DNA from: JAMIFV01 sp035906055
GTDB lineage: Bacteria; Pseudomonadota; Alphaproteobacteria; Rickettsiales; JABCZZ01
Direction: 5' to 3'
DNA length: 28,490 bases
Assembly (NCBI GenBank): GCA_035906055.1
Contig: JAMIFV010000046.1
Coordinates: forward strand, 1-28,490
Shown: positions 16,717-24,483 of the stretch, in pieces
Layout: each line of letters opens with the position of its first letter
Numbering within the stretch: position 1 is the first letter of the stretch
The notes under the pieces: model-generated
Told to the model about the DNA's origin: nothing
What the model saw: only the letters and a program-made list of their open reading frames with translations
Database searches by the model: none
Made by a program: the position numbers and the translations under genes

Positions 16717-18875
16717 ATCTGCCCCAGTGTTTTGATCTTGCAGCGGGGGTGGATCTCGTTCTGCGAGAGCACGATGGTGGAGGGGCGGAAGCGTTCGATG
16801 ATCGAGCGCACATACGGGCGGATGCCGGGGCTGGTGAGCAGCACGGGCATTTCACCCTGCATGGCGAACTGTTCATAGCGCTTGCGCACGGTAGTGATGA
16901 ATTCCTGTATCTTGCTGGGGGCGAGGCTCAGTATGCGGTCATCGCCCGCGCCTCCGGCCAGCGCTTCATGGAAGCTCTGTTCCCATGCGGGTGAAAGCGC
17001 CGCCACGGGGATGTAACCGTCATCCACGGTATTGGCGTAGCTGATCTGGCGCGCAAGGCGTGCGCGCACATGCTCGGTGATGGCGGTAAGCCCCTGATTG
17101 GCGCGCGCCGCTTCCGCAATGGCTTCGATGATCGTGGGCAGGTCGCGGATGGAGACCTGCTCGGACAGCAGGTTTTGCAGCACGCGCTGAATGCCGCTGA
17201 TGCTGATCTGCGAGGGGATGACCTCGCTGATAAGTTTCTGCTGCACCTTGGGAAGTTCGTCCACCAGCTTCTGCGTTTCCACGTAAGAGAGCATTTCAGG
17301 CATGTTCTCTTTCACGATCTCGGTGAGGTGCGTGGTGAGTACCGTGGGGGGGTCAACCACGGTGTAATTCTTGAACAAGGCTTCCTCGCGGTAAGCGTCG
17401 GGCACCCACATGGCGGGCAGGCCGAACGTGGGCTCGGTAGTCTCTTCGCCGGGCAGGGCAATCTTGCCGCCGCTGGGGTTCATCACCAGCAGCATGTCGG
17501 GGCGTATCTCACCGCGTCCGCTTTCCACTTCCTTGACCTTGATAATATAGACGTTGGCGGGAAGCTGCATGTTGTCCTGTATCCTCACCGCCGGGATGAT
17601 GAAGCCGAGGTCGCGTACCATCTGTTTACGCAACGCTTTAATCTGTTCGGTCAGGCGGTGGCCTTTCTGGTAATTGATAAGCGGCAGCAGGCCGTAGCCA
17701 AGCTCAAGGCGCAGCACATCAATGTGCAGGGAATCGGAAATGGGTTCCTCGGGGCGTGCGCCTTCAGCCGGGGCGGCACCGGGTTCCCCTGCTACAGGCA
17801 CGCCGCCGGGGCCGGTGGGAGCTTGCTGGCCGGGCAGCAGCACGCCGTCATCGCCTGTTGCGGGCGCTGGATGGCGGATAAGCCGCCACGCCACATAGCC
17901 CGTGACGGAACTCAGGAACAGGAATGGCAGGGCAGGAATGCCAGGCATCAGCGCGATGAAGCAGAGAATGCCGCTGGTGATGGCGATGGCGGAAGGCGAC
18001 GTGCTGAGCTGCGACAATACGGCCTTTTCAGCGGAGCCCGTGGCACCGCCCTTGGTGACGAGAAGGCCTGCGGCGGTGGAAACGATGAGTGCGGGTATCT
18101 GGGATACGAGGCCGTCACCGATCGTGAGCACGGTGTAGGTTTCCAGCGCGTCGCTGAAGGAAAGGCCGCGCTGCACCGTGCCGATGATGATGCCGCCCAC
18201 GAAGTTGATGAAGGTGATGAGCAGGCCCGCTATCGCGTCGCCGCGCACGAACTTGCTGGCACCGTCCATCGCGCCGAAGAAGGCGCTTTCGTCTTCCAGC
18301 TCCTTGCGCCGCGCCTTGGCTGTTTTTTCGTCAATGAGACCGGCGGAAAGGTCGGCGTCGATAGCCATCTGCTTACCCGGCATGGCGTCAAGGCTGAAAC
18401 GTGCGGAAACTTCCGCGATACGGCCTGAGCCTTTGGTGATCACCACGAAATTGATGATGGTCAGGATCGCGAAGATGATGCCGCCGATCAACACCGAGCC
18501 CGCCATTACAAGGCTGCCGAACGCTTCGATCACATGCCCGGCGGAGTCCGTGCCCAGATGCCCGTGCGAGAGGATAAGGCGCGTTGAGGCGATGTTCAGC
18601 GCCAGTCGCAGCATGGTGGCGATGAGCAGGATGGTGGGGAAGGAGTTAAGGCTCAGCGGCTTGTCGATGAAAAGCACCGTCATCAGGATGAGCACCGAGA
18701 TGGTAATGGAGATGCTCAGCATGAGGTCGAGCAACTGCTTGGGGATCGGCACCAGCAGCATCATGATGATGATGACGATGCCCAGCGCGAAGAACACGTC
18801 GCTGCGGCGCAGAATCGCCCTTGCAGCGGTCTGCAAAGCGGGTAGGCCTGTTCCTGCTTGCTGCTCAGCGGCCAT
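16713..18875 (-). CDS. flhA: Flagellar export apparatus protein FlhA
   Basis: FlhA is the core membrane component of the flagellar type III export gate. This 720-residue copy is of normal length. The N-terminal half has about eight membrane helices (first at about 27-47). The conserved cytoplasmic FHIPEP-family signature is visible as ARFSLDAMPGKQMAIDADLSAG, followed by the DGLVSQIPALIVSTAAGLLVT segment. The C-terminal cytoplasmic domain, which docks substrates and chaperones, follows a Pro/Gly-rich linker near residue 345-375. The start lies nine bases after the flbD stop. It ends inside a palindrome at the head of a four-hairpin array. Confidence 0.98.
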   Translation of the reverse strand: MAAEQQAGTGLPALQTAARAILRRSDVFFALGIVIIIMMLLVPIPKQLLDLMLSISITISVLILMTVLFIDKPLSLNSFPTILLIATMLRLALNIASTRLILSHGHLGTDSAGHVIEAFGSLVMAGSVLIGGIIFAILTIINFVVITKGSGRIAEVSARFSLDAMPGKQMAIDADLSAGLIDEKTAKARRKELEDESAFFGAMDGASKFVRGDAIAGLLITFINFVGGIIIGTVQRGLSFSDALETYTVLTIGDGLVSQIPALIVSTAAGLLVTKGGATGSAEKAVLSQLSTSPSAIAITSGILCFIALMPGIPALPFLFLSSVTGYVAWRLIRHPAPATGDDGVLLPGQQAPTGPGGVPVAGEPGAAPAEGARPEEPISDSLHIDVLRLELGYGLLPLINYQKGHRLTEQIKALRKQMVRDLGFIIPAVRIQDNMQLPANVYIIKVKEVESGRGEIRPDMLLVMNPSGGKIALPGEETTEPTFGLPAMWVPDAYREEALFKNYTVVDPPTVLTTHLTEIVKENMPEMLSYVETQKLVDELPKVQQKLISEVIPSQISISGIQRVLQNLLSEQVSIRDLPTIIEAIAEAARANQGLTAITEHVRARLARQISYANTVDDGYIPVAALSPAWEQSFHEALAGGAGDDRILSLAPSKIQEFITTVRKRYEQFAMQGEMPVLLTSPGIRPYVRSIIERFRPSTIVLSQNEIHPRCKIKTLGQI

Positions 18876-18884
18876 GTGCGTGCA

Positions 18885-20222
18885 TCATCCTGTCTTGCTG
18901 GCGGTTTCGTTTACGGGCTCGCCGCTACCGGCATACTGCTTGAGCTTGTTGCGCAGCGTGCGGATGGAAATGCCGAGGATATTGGCCGCATGGGTGCGGT
19001 TGCCGAGGCAATAATCCAGCGTGTCCATGATGAGTTCCTTCTCCACGCTTTCCACCGTGCGCCCCACCAGCTCGTTCTTGTTGGCGGTGTCGCCTGAAGG
19101 CTGTGTTGCAGCGGCAGGCTTGGGCTGGTTGGGAAGGGTGATGTTTTCCGGTAATATCTCGTTGCCCGGTGCCAGCAGCACGGAGCGGTGGATGATATTT
19201 TCCAGTTCGCGCACGTTGCCCGGCCAGTTATGGCTGAGCAGTTTTTCCAGTGCGGGTGCGGATATGGTTTTGCTTTCCATGCCGTTGGACTTGGAATATT
19301 TGGCAGTGAAGAAATCGGCGATGGGCTTGATGTCGTCCTTGCGTTCACGCAGCGGCGTCAGGTGTACATTGATAACATTAAGGCGGAAATAAAGATCCTC
19401 GCGGAAGGTGCCCTTTTTGGTTTCCTGCATCAGGTCGCGGTTGCTGGTGGCGATGATGCGCAGGTTTACCTTCACGGGTTTGGTGCCGCCTATGCGGTCG
19501 ATCTCGTGTTCCTGGATGGCGCGCAGCAGCTTGGCCTGCAGGCGGATGTCCATCTCGCTTATTTCGTCCAGCAGCAGCGTGCCGTTGCTGGCTTCCTCGA
19601 ATTTGCCGATGCGGCGTGCCACCGCGCCGGTGAACGCGCCTTTCTCATGGCCGAACAGTTCCGATTCCAGCAGCGCCTCGGGGATGGCGGCGCAGTTGAC
19701 CGAGATGAAATTGTTGCCCGCGCGCTTGCTCTTGCGGTGGATATATTGCGCGATGACCTCCTTCCCCGTGCCCGATTCGCCTGTGATAAGCACGCTCGCT
19801 TCCGAACCTGCTATCTGGTCGGCAAGGGAGAGAACCTGCTTCATCGCTTGCGAAGCGTGGATGACGGCGTGCGCTTCTTCGGTAATCGCTTCAAGTACCG
19901 CCGCGATGAGTTCTTCATCCGGCGGCATGGGGATATATTCTTTAGCACCGGCGCGTATGGCTTTGACGGCGGCGTTGCTGTCCGCCTGAAGGCCGCAGGC
20001 GATAACCGGCACGATGATGCGTTCCGCCGCCAGCGCCTTGATAAAACCTTCCACGTCAGCGCGCGCCTCCATCATCACGAGGTCGGCGCCCTGGCCGGAG
20101 CGAAGCGCAGAAAGGGCGCTGTCGGCGGTCGGTGCCTGCGACACCTTGGCGCCACGGCTTCGTGCGATTTTGCTCGCCGTGCCGATCTGCCCTTCCAGTT
20201 CACCTATTATTAGCAGTCTCAT
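18885..20222 (-). CDS. flbD: FlbD-like sigma-54 activator with degenerate receiver
   Basis: This is a 445-residue enhancer-binding protein for flagellar genes. The N-terminal receiver-like domain (1-115) lacks the normal acidic pair (IIGELEG in place of VDD) and has E52 (DLVMMEARAD) where the phospho-acceptor aspartate should be. The AAA+ domain has Walker A GESGTGKE (148-155), the sigma-54 contact loop GAFTGA (195-200), LLLDEI and WPGNVRELEN. A Fis-type helix-turn-helix ends the protein (ANILGISIRTLRNKLKQY). In Caulobacter FlbD lies downstream of fliF-fliG-fliN and both activates and represses flagellar promoters; the same order here supports the name. The GGAG upstream of ATG 20222 supports the start. 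Confidence 0.92.
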   Translation of the reverse strand: MRLLIIGELEGQIGTASKIARSRGAKVSQAPTADSALSALRSGQGADLVMMEARADVEGFIKALAAERIIVPVIACGLQADSNAAVKAIRAGAKEYIPMPPDEELIAAVLEAITEEAHAVIHASQAMKQVLSLADQIAGSEASVLITGESGTGKEVIAQYIHRKSKRAGNNFISVNCAAIPEALLESELFGHEKGAFTGAVARRIGKFEEASNGTLLLDEISEMDIRLQAKLLRAIQEHEIDRIGGTKPVKVNLRIIATSNRDLMQETKKGTFREDLYFRLNVINVHLTPLRERKDDIKPIADFFTAKYSKSNGMESKTISAPALEKLLSHNWPGNVRELENIIHRSVLLAPGNEILPENITLPNQPKPAAATQPSGDTANKNELVGRTVESVEKELIMDTLDYCLGNRTHAANILGISIRTLRNKLKQYAGSGEPVNETASKTG

Positions 20223-20242
20223 GTCTTTTTCTCCGTTATTTC

Positions 20243-20289
20243 GTACTCAGTACTCGGTACTCGGTTACCGAGTACGCAAAACCGAGTAC
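20243..20289. repeat. Clustered GTACTC direct and inverted repeats
   Basis: Three direct GTACTC copies start at 20243, 20250 and 20257, a 7-base period, and two inverted GAGTAC copies follow. GTACTCGGT (20257-20265) pairs with ACCGAGTAC (20267-20275), and ACCGAGTAC occurs again at 20281-20289. The cluster fills most of the 71-bp gap between fliN and flbD and could be an operator array or an RNA stem before flbD. Confidence 0.7.
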
Positions 20290-20293
20290 GCCC

Positions 20294-20593
20294 TTACGCC
20301 TTCTCCGGCTTGATAATCTCCGTCATGGTCACGCCGATGCGGTCTTCCACCACCACCACTTCGCCTTTGGCGATCAGGCGGTTGTTCACGTAGATGTCGA
20401 TCGGTTCGCCCACCTTGCGGTTAAGCTCTACCACCGCGCCGCGGCCAAGTTTGAGCAACTGGCTCACCTGCATGGAGGTGCTGCCCAGTATCACCGAAAT
20501 CTGCACGGGAATGTCATACACCGCCTCCAGTGTGACATTATCCGCTTCGCCTTCTTTACCCAGCGCGTTCGCCAGGTCCATATTATCTGCCAT
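20294..20593 (-). CDS. fliN: Flagellar motor switch protein FliN
   Basis: FliN is a C-ring protein at the base of the flagellar rotor that takes part in switching and in docking export substrates. This 99-residue protein consists almost wholly of the SpoA/FliN domain: VYDIPVQISVILGSTSM, LLKLGRGAVVELNRKVGEPIDIYVN and IAKGEVVVVEDRIGVTMTEII. The length is normal for the short FliN type. A strong AAAGGAG precedes the ATG. It lies 21 bp after fliH. The partner fliM is not present in the window. Confidence 0.97.
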   Translation of the reverse strand: MADNMDLANALGKEGEADNVTLEAVYDIPVQISVILGSTSMQVSQLLKLGRGAVVELNRKVGEPIDIYVNNRLIAKGEVVVVEDRIGVTMTEIIKPEKA

Positions 20594-20614
20594 TATCGTC
20601 TCCTTTGATTTATG

Positions 20615-21352
20615 TCATGAAGATAGCGGGGTCTTCTTCACTATCTGCTCGATTTCCGTCCAGAGTAGTTCTGCATTATGTTCCGCCATGCCGCTTTTCC
20701 ATTCCACGCGGCAATCGTTCTCATCCAGCGTATCGTCGCCCTGAACTTCAAGCTGGCCCTGAAAATCCTTAAGCTGTGGCAGTATCGTGTCGATCGCGAG
20801 TTTAAGCCCTTCATAGCGCACCGCAGGCACAAACACGGTGACGCGCTCATTACCCGCAAACAGCGTCATGCATTCCTTCAGCAGCACCTGTACCGAAGCC
20901 TGCGGTTCGCGTTTAAGCGCGTCGCCTGCCACTTTGCGGGCGACGGCCATGGAAAGGTTCAGCATCAGCCCATGCTGCGCTTTAAGGAAGCGCGTGTGCT
21001 CTTCGCTCGCGATGCTGATGCGGTTGGAGATCACCTGCAGCAGCGCCTTGGTGGCGGAGGCCTGTTCTTCCGCAGCTTTGTTGTGTGCGGCTTCCGCTTC
21101 CGCATGACCTGCCTGCCTGCCCTGCTGGTGCGCTTCCTGCCTTGCCTGTTCCAGTTGCGCCTCGCTGAAAGTGGGCGGGGGAGGAGGGGCCGCTTCATCG
21201 GCCACGCTTGCCAGTGCGTCGGCAAGCGAAGTGGCCTGCTCGGGTTCAGGCGCGGCGGCGTTCTGCGCAAGCAGCTTCTCCTGCTTTTCCTTCTCACTGA
21301 AGGAGAGGAACCGGAAGCGCTCTACGCGCGTATTTGAGCCTGAAACGTTCAT
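20615..21352 (-). CDS. fliH: Flagellar assembly protein FliH
   Basis: FliH is the stator-like regulator of the export ATPase FliI. The 245-residue protein has an N-terminal motif-poor part (RFRFLSFSEKEKQ), a Pro-rich stretch, and a long helical segment (about 63-110) with Gln/Ala/Glu runs and small-residue spacing (QARQEAHQQGRQAGHAEAEA) typical of the FliH GxxxG-like region. A C-terminal domain related to V-type ATPase subunit E follows (MAVARKVAGDAL, later DENDCRVEW). It sits between fliG and fliN, the place of flbE/fliH in Caulobacter. ATG 21352 has AGGG five bases upstream. fliI is not in the window. Confidence 0.9.
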   Translation of the reverse strand: MNVSGSNTRVERFRFLSFSEKEKQEKLLAQNAAAPEPEQATSLADALASVADEAAPPPPPTFSEAQLEQARQEAHQQGRQAGHAEAEAAHNKAAEEQASATKALLQVISNRISIASEEHTRFLKAQHGLMLNLSMAVARKVAGDALKREPQASVQVLLKECMTLFAGNERVTVFVPAVRYEGLKLAIDTILPQLKDFQGQLEVQGDDTLDENDCRVEWKSGMAEHNAELLWTEIEQIVKKTPLSS

Positions 21353-21361
21353 GTAGCCCTG

Positions 21362-22396
21362 TTATCCTATCAACTGGTCTTTGCCGCTGGTATCCGCGAT
21401 GACAATATCGCCTTTTGCCGCGAGGTCCTTCGCCAGCATCACAATGGTCATCTGCGCTTCGTCCACGTCGCGTATGCGCACGGGGCCTTTGGCCTCCATG
21501 TCTTCCTTGAGGATCTTGGCCGCACGTTCGGACATATTCTCGAAGAAGAGCGCCTTCATGACGTCCGAAGCGCCCTTGAGCGCAATGGCCAGCTTGTCCT
21601 TGTCTACGCTGCGCATGAGGGCCTGGATGCCGCTCTTGTCCACTTTCTTGAGGTCTTCGAAGGTGAACATAAGGGCGCGGATGCGGTCGGAGGACTCCTT
21701 GTCGCGCTCTTCCAGCACTTTCATGAAGCGCGATTCGGTGGAGCGGTCGAAGTTGTTGAAGATGTCGGCCATCATCTCGTGGCTGTCGCGGCGCTGGGTC
21801 TTGGCGAGGTTGCTCATGAACTCCATGCGCAGCGTTTTTTCAATGCCTTCGAGCACTTCCTTCTTCACGGCTTCCATGGTCAGCATGCGCATGATCACCT
21901 CAAGGCCGAGGTCTTCGGGCAGCACGGTGAGCACGCGGGCGGCATGATCGGGTTTGATTTTGGAAAGCACCAGCGCAATGGTCTGCGGGTATTCGTTCTT
22001 GAGGTAACCGGCGAGGATCTCTTCATTCACGTTGCCGAGCTTGTCCCATGTGGTCTTGCCCGCCGGGCCGCGTATGTCTTCCATGATGGAGTCCACGCGG
22101 TCCTTGCCCAGCGCTTTCATCAGCAGGCGCTCGGCGGTGTCGAACGTGCCCACCACAGCGCCGGAGGCCGACATCTGTTCGGCGAACTCCACATAGAGGC
22201 GTTCCACGGTTTCCGAGCTGACCTCGCCCAGCGTAGCCATGGTGCCGGAGATTTCCCGGATTTCCTCGTCATCCATCATGCCGAACAGCTTGCCTGCGTT
22301 CTCTTCACCGATAGACATCATGAAAATGGCTACCTTCTGCGCGCCACTCAGCTTGCGGTAATCATCCTTAGGTTGTTGCGGTGTGCCGGTTGCCAT
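21362..22396 (-). CDS. fliG: Flagellar motor switch protein FliG
   Basis: FliG links the MS ring (FliF) to the C ring and carries the torque-generating surface. The 344-residue length is typical. The N-domain KLSGAQKVAIFMMSIGEENAG (residues 15-35) binds FliF, the middle domain has LKNEYPQTIALVLSKIKP (an EHPQ-like motif with Y for H) and the C-domain has IRALMFTFEDLKKVDKSGI and LMRSVDKDKLAIALKG with the charged residues that meet the stator. It starts 12 bp after the fliF stop and ends nine bp before fliH. Confidence 0.98.
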   Translation of the reverse strand: MATGTPQQPKDDYRKLSGAQKVAIFMMSIGEENAGKLFGMMDDEEIREISGTMATLGEVSSETVERLYVEFAEQMSASGAVVGTFDTAERLLMKALGKDRVDSIMEDIRGPAGKTTWDKLGNVNEEILAGYLKNEYPQTIALVLSKIKPDHAARVLTVLPEDLGLEVIMRMLTMEAVKKEVLEGIEKTLRMEFMSNLAKTQRRDSHEMMADIFNNFDRSTESRFMKVLEERDKESSDRIRALMFTFEDLKKVDKSGIQALMRSVDKDKLAIALKGASDVMKALFFENMSERAAKILKEDMEAKGPVRIRDVDEAQMTIVMLAKDLAAKGDIVIADTSGKDQLIG

Positions 22397-22408
22397 AGCC
22401 TGTACTCA

Positions 22409-24100
22409 TTAACTTCTTTTTGCCGACCACTGGCGCATAACGCTAAGTGCTTCGTCGGGATGTTTCTCCACCAGCTCGTTGAGGCGGCTGACAGTGGAGG
22501 ACTTCACACGGCCAGTGATGCGGCTGAGGTCCACGGAAGGCTCTTCTTCCGCCGGTTCCGCCGCGAAACCGCCCGCCAAGCCTGCGCCCGGCGGAGCGCC
22601 GGGCTGGGCAAGGCGGGGAGCGGCTGCACCACCGCCGCCACCTGCGGTCTGCAATGCCAGCAGCGGCGAGCTCTGGTCGATCATTTCATCCGTGGCGCCC
22701 GTTGACAGCGTGGACTCGATAATGCGCTTGATAAGCGGGCGGATAACCAGGAAGATGACCGCCAGCGCGATGCCGCCATATACCAGCGTCTGCAGGAGGC
22801 CGGGGAATACCTGCTTGAACCATTCCAGCATCGACTGGCTGGCGGAGAGATCTTCCGCAGCAATAAAGCGCATGTTGACGATCTCAACCTTGTCGCCGCG
22901 TTTTTCATCGAAGCCGACGGCGGAACGCACCAACGTATCGAGCTGTTTGCGTTCATCGTCGGTGCGGGGGGTGTATATCTCCTTGCCCTCTTCGTTCTTG
23001 GAGTATGTGCCGTCCACCAGCACGGCGACGGAAAGCTTCTTCACCTTGCCCGATTCCTGCACCTGATTGGTGACAGTCTTGGAAATTTCAAAATTGGTGG
23101 TTTCGTCGGTCTTTTCGATCTTGCGGCTGGAGCCGCTGTTATTCTGGTTGGCGTTGTTGTTGGGCAGGTTATTGGCGACGGTGGTGTTTTCACGGCCTTC
23201 CTTCTCGTTAGAAGATTCCGTCTCCGCACCTGACTGAATGGAGCGCGCCACCTGTCCCTCAGGGTCGTATTTCTCGGAATTGGTGACGACGCGGTCAAAA
23301 TCAATGTCCGCATTCACCGTTACCTTTACCTTGCCGTTGCCGACGGATTTTTCCAGCAGCGTTTCCAGCGTGTTCTTCAGGCGCACTTCATAGCCCAGAC
23401 GGAAGCTTTCCGCCGTATTGGCAGTGGTTGCCATGTCGCGGCCATCACCGGCGCCGCCTGCAAGCAGGCTGCCTTTGCTGTCGATCAGGGTGACTTTGGA
23501 GGGTTTCAGTCCCGGCACGGCGGTGGCCAGCAGGTTAGTGATGGACTGTATCTGTGTTTTGTCCAGTTCGCTTACGCCCTTGAGCTTGAGCATCACGGAG
23601 GCGGTAGGCTCAATTTTATCCTGCTTGAAGAGTTCCGGCTTGGGAATAACCAGGTGCACGCGGGCGGATTCAACCTGCGATATGTTGGTGATGGTGCGCG
23701 CCAGCTCGCCTTCCAGCGCGCGCAGCATGTTGATGTTCATCACGAAGCTGGACGTGCCCATCGCTTCGCTGCGGTCGAATATTTCATAGCCCACGATAGA
23801 GCCGCCCGAAGGGATACCCTGTTGCGCCATGGTCAGGCGAAGGCGCAGCACCTGGTCGTTAGGCACCAGCACCTGCGTGCCGTTGGCGCGCAGTTCATAC
23901 TGCACGTTCATACGCTCAAGTTCCGCCACGACCTTGGCACTGTCTTCCATGGTGAGGTCGCTGTAGATGGGCGACATGGGGGAGGTGGCAACGCGCGAGG
24001 TGATGAAGAAGAACAGCACCAGCATCATTATGCCGGTGGCGGCGAGGGCGGCCACTTTGCTGCCCCCCAAACCCTTCATCAATTGCGAAAACGATTCCAT
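22409..24100 (-). CDS. fliF: Flagellar MS-ring protein FliF
   Basis: FliF builds the MS ring in the inner membrane, the first structure of the basal body. The 563-residue protein has membrane helices at about 16-34 and 439-456. The periplasmic ring-building modules lie between them (DNQVLRLRLTMAQQGIPSGG, ARVHLVIPKPELF). A C-terminal cytoplasmic helix about 536-561 (TVSRLNELVEKHPDEALSVM) binds FliG. There is no good ribosome binding site before ATG 24100. As the first gene of the cluster it is preceded by a sigma-54 promoter match about 30 bp upstream of the start. Confidence 0.98.
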   Translation of the reverse strand: MESFSQLMKGLGGSKVAALAATGIMMLVLFFFITSRVATSPMSPIYSDLTMEDSAKVVAELERMNVQYELRANGTQVLVPNDQVLRLRLTMAQQGIPSGGSIVGYEIFDRSEAMGTSSFVMNINMLRALEGELARTITNISQVESARVHLVIPKPELFKQDKIEPTASVMLKLKGVSELDKTQIQSITNLLATAVPGLKPSKVTLIDSKGSLLAGGAGDGRDMATTANTAESFRLGYEVRLKNTLETLLEKSVGNGKVKVTVNADIDFDRVVTNSEKYDPEGQVARSIQSGAETESSNEKEGRENTTVANNLPNNNANQNNSGSSRKIEKTDETTNFEISKTVTNQVQESGKVKKLSVAVLVDGTYSKNEEGKEIYTPRTDDERKQLDTLVRSAVGFDEKRGDKVEIVNMRFIAAEDLSASQSMLEWFKQVFPGLLQTLVYGGIALAVIFLVIRPLIKRIIESTLSTGATDEMIDQSSPLLALQTAGGGGGAAAPRLAQPGAPPGAGLAGGFAAEPAEEEPSVDLSRITGRVKSSTVSRLNELVEKHPDEALSVMRQWSAKRS

Positions 24101-24142
24101 AGAAATGATGCCCCCGGCGCAACACGCATTTTGTGGCTTCTA

Positions 24143-24158
24143 GGCAATATTTTCCCCA
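24143..24158 (-). promoter_or_regulatory. Sigma-54 promoter for the fliF operon
   Basis: On the minus strand the sequence is TGGGGAAAATATTGCC. It has TGG at the -24 element and TTGC at the -12 element with the correct 16-base layout of TGGCACG-N4-TTGCW. Transcription would begin near 24132, leaving a leader of about 31 bases before the fliF ATG. The FlbD-type activator encoded in the same operon makes the match credible. Confidence 0.7.
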
Positions 24159-24233
24159 TTGGCCAATAAATAATGTATTTTCAGATATTAGCCAGTGCAG
24201 TGGGTTCGGTCAAAGGTAATTTTATATGCGAAC

Positions 24234-24250
24234 TAGGCAAAAATTGCCTA
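24234..24250. promoter_or_regulatory. Palindrome at enhancer distance upstream of fliF
   Basis: TAGGCAA-AAA-TTGCCTA is a perfect 7-bp inverted repeat centred about 110 bp upstream of the inferred fliF transcription start, the usual place for an enhancer-binding-protein site. The same half-site TAGGCAA overlaps the -12 element of the promoter (24141-24147). FlbD is the natural candidate binder, by inference. Confidence 0.5.
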
Positions 24251-24483
24251 CCTTGTTTACTCGGTTGTTAGCGAATGTTTACGTATCGCGGGGCGGCGAT
24301 TAACTTTCGCGCTTGGAAATTGGCCTTTGCGCCGGTTTGTGCTTTTTAAAAGCAGGCGGTTTGCCGTTGTGTAAATATTCGCTTGCGAAACGGGACAATC
24401 AAATTTTTTCTTTACATCTGTGAGTGATGCATAGATTAAATGGCCTCATTAGCATATATTAAATAGCACGTTATTACTTAGCC

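Larger units (their letters stand above)
24101..24483. other. Divergent regulatory region between fliF and hisS
   Basis: This 383-bp gap has no gene. It holds a sigma-54 promoter match for fliF (24143-24158), a 17-bp palindrome (24234-24250), and a GCTTTTTAAAAGC dyad near 24340-24352. The side nearest hisS is AT-rich with a weak TTTACA around 24411. No canonical TTAA-N7-TTAA CtrA box was found. Confidence 0.8.

Noticed and set aside
16701..16994. Plus-strand start ATGAAACATG after a GGAGG, suggesting a gene antisense to flhA
   Set aside because: The GGAGG is over 20 bases from the ATG, and the frame is a low-information shadow of flhA; the GGAGG is part of a hairpin loop.
17070..18428. Long plus-strand open frame (452 codons)
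   Set aside because: It is antisense to flhA and His/Gly/Asp-rich, as expected for a shadow frame.
19188..20213. Plus-strand open frame (341 codons)
   Set aside because: It is antisense to flbD, with no ribosome binding site or known motif.
20243..20289. Possible CRISPR-like array
   Set aside because: The repeats are 6-9 bases with almost no spacers, and no cas gene is present.
24300..24475. CtrA boxes (TTAA-N7-TTAA) upstream of fliF or hisS
   Set aside because: TTAA occurs near 24300, 24436 and 24459, but the second half-site fails in each case (for example TTAA-N7-GTTA).
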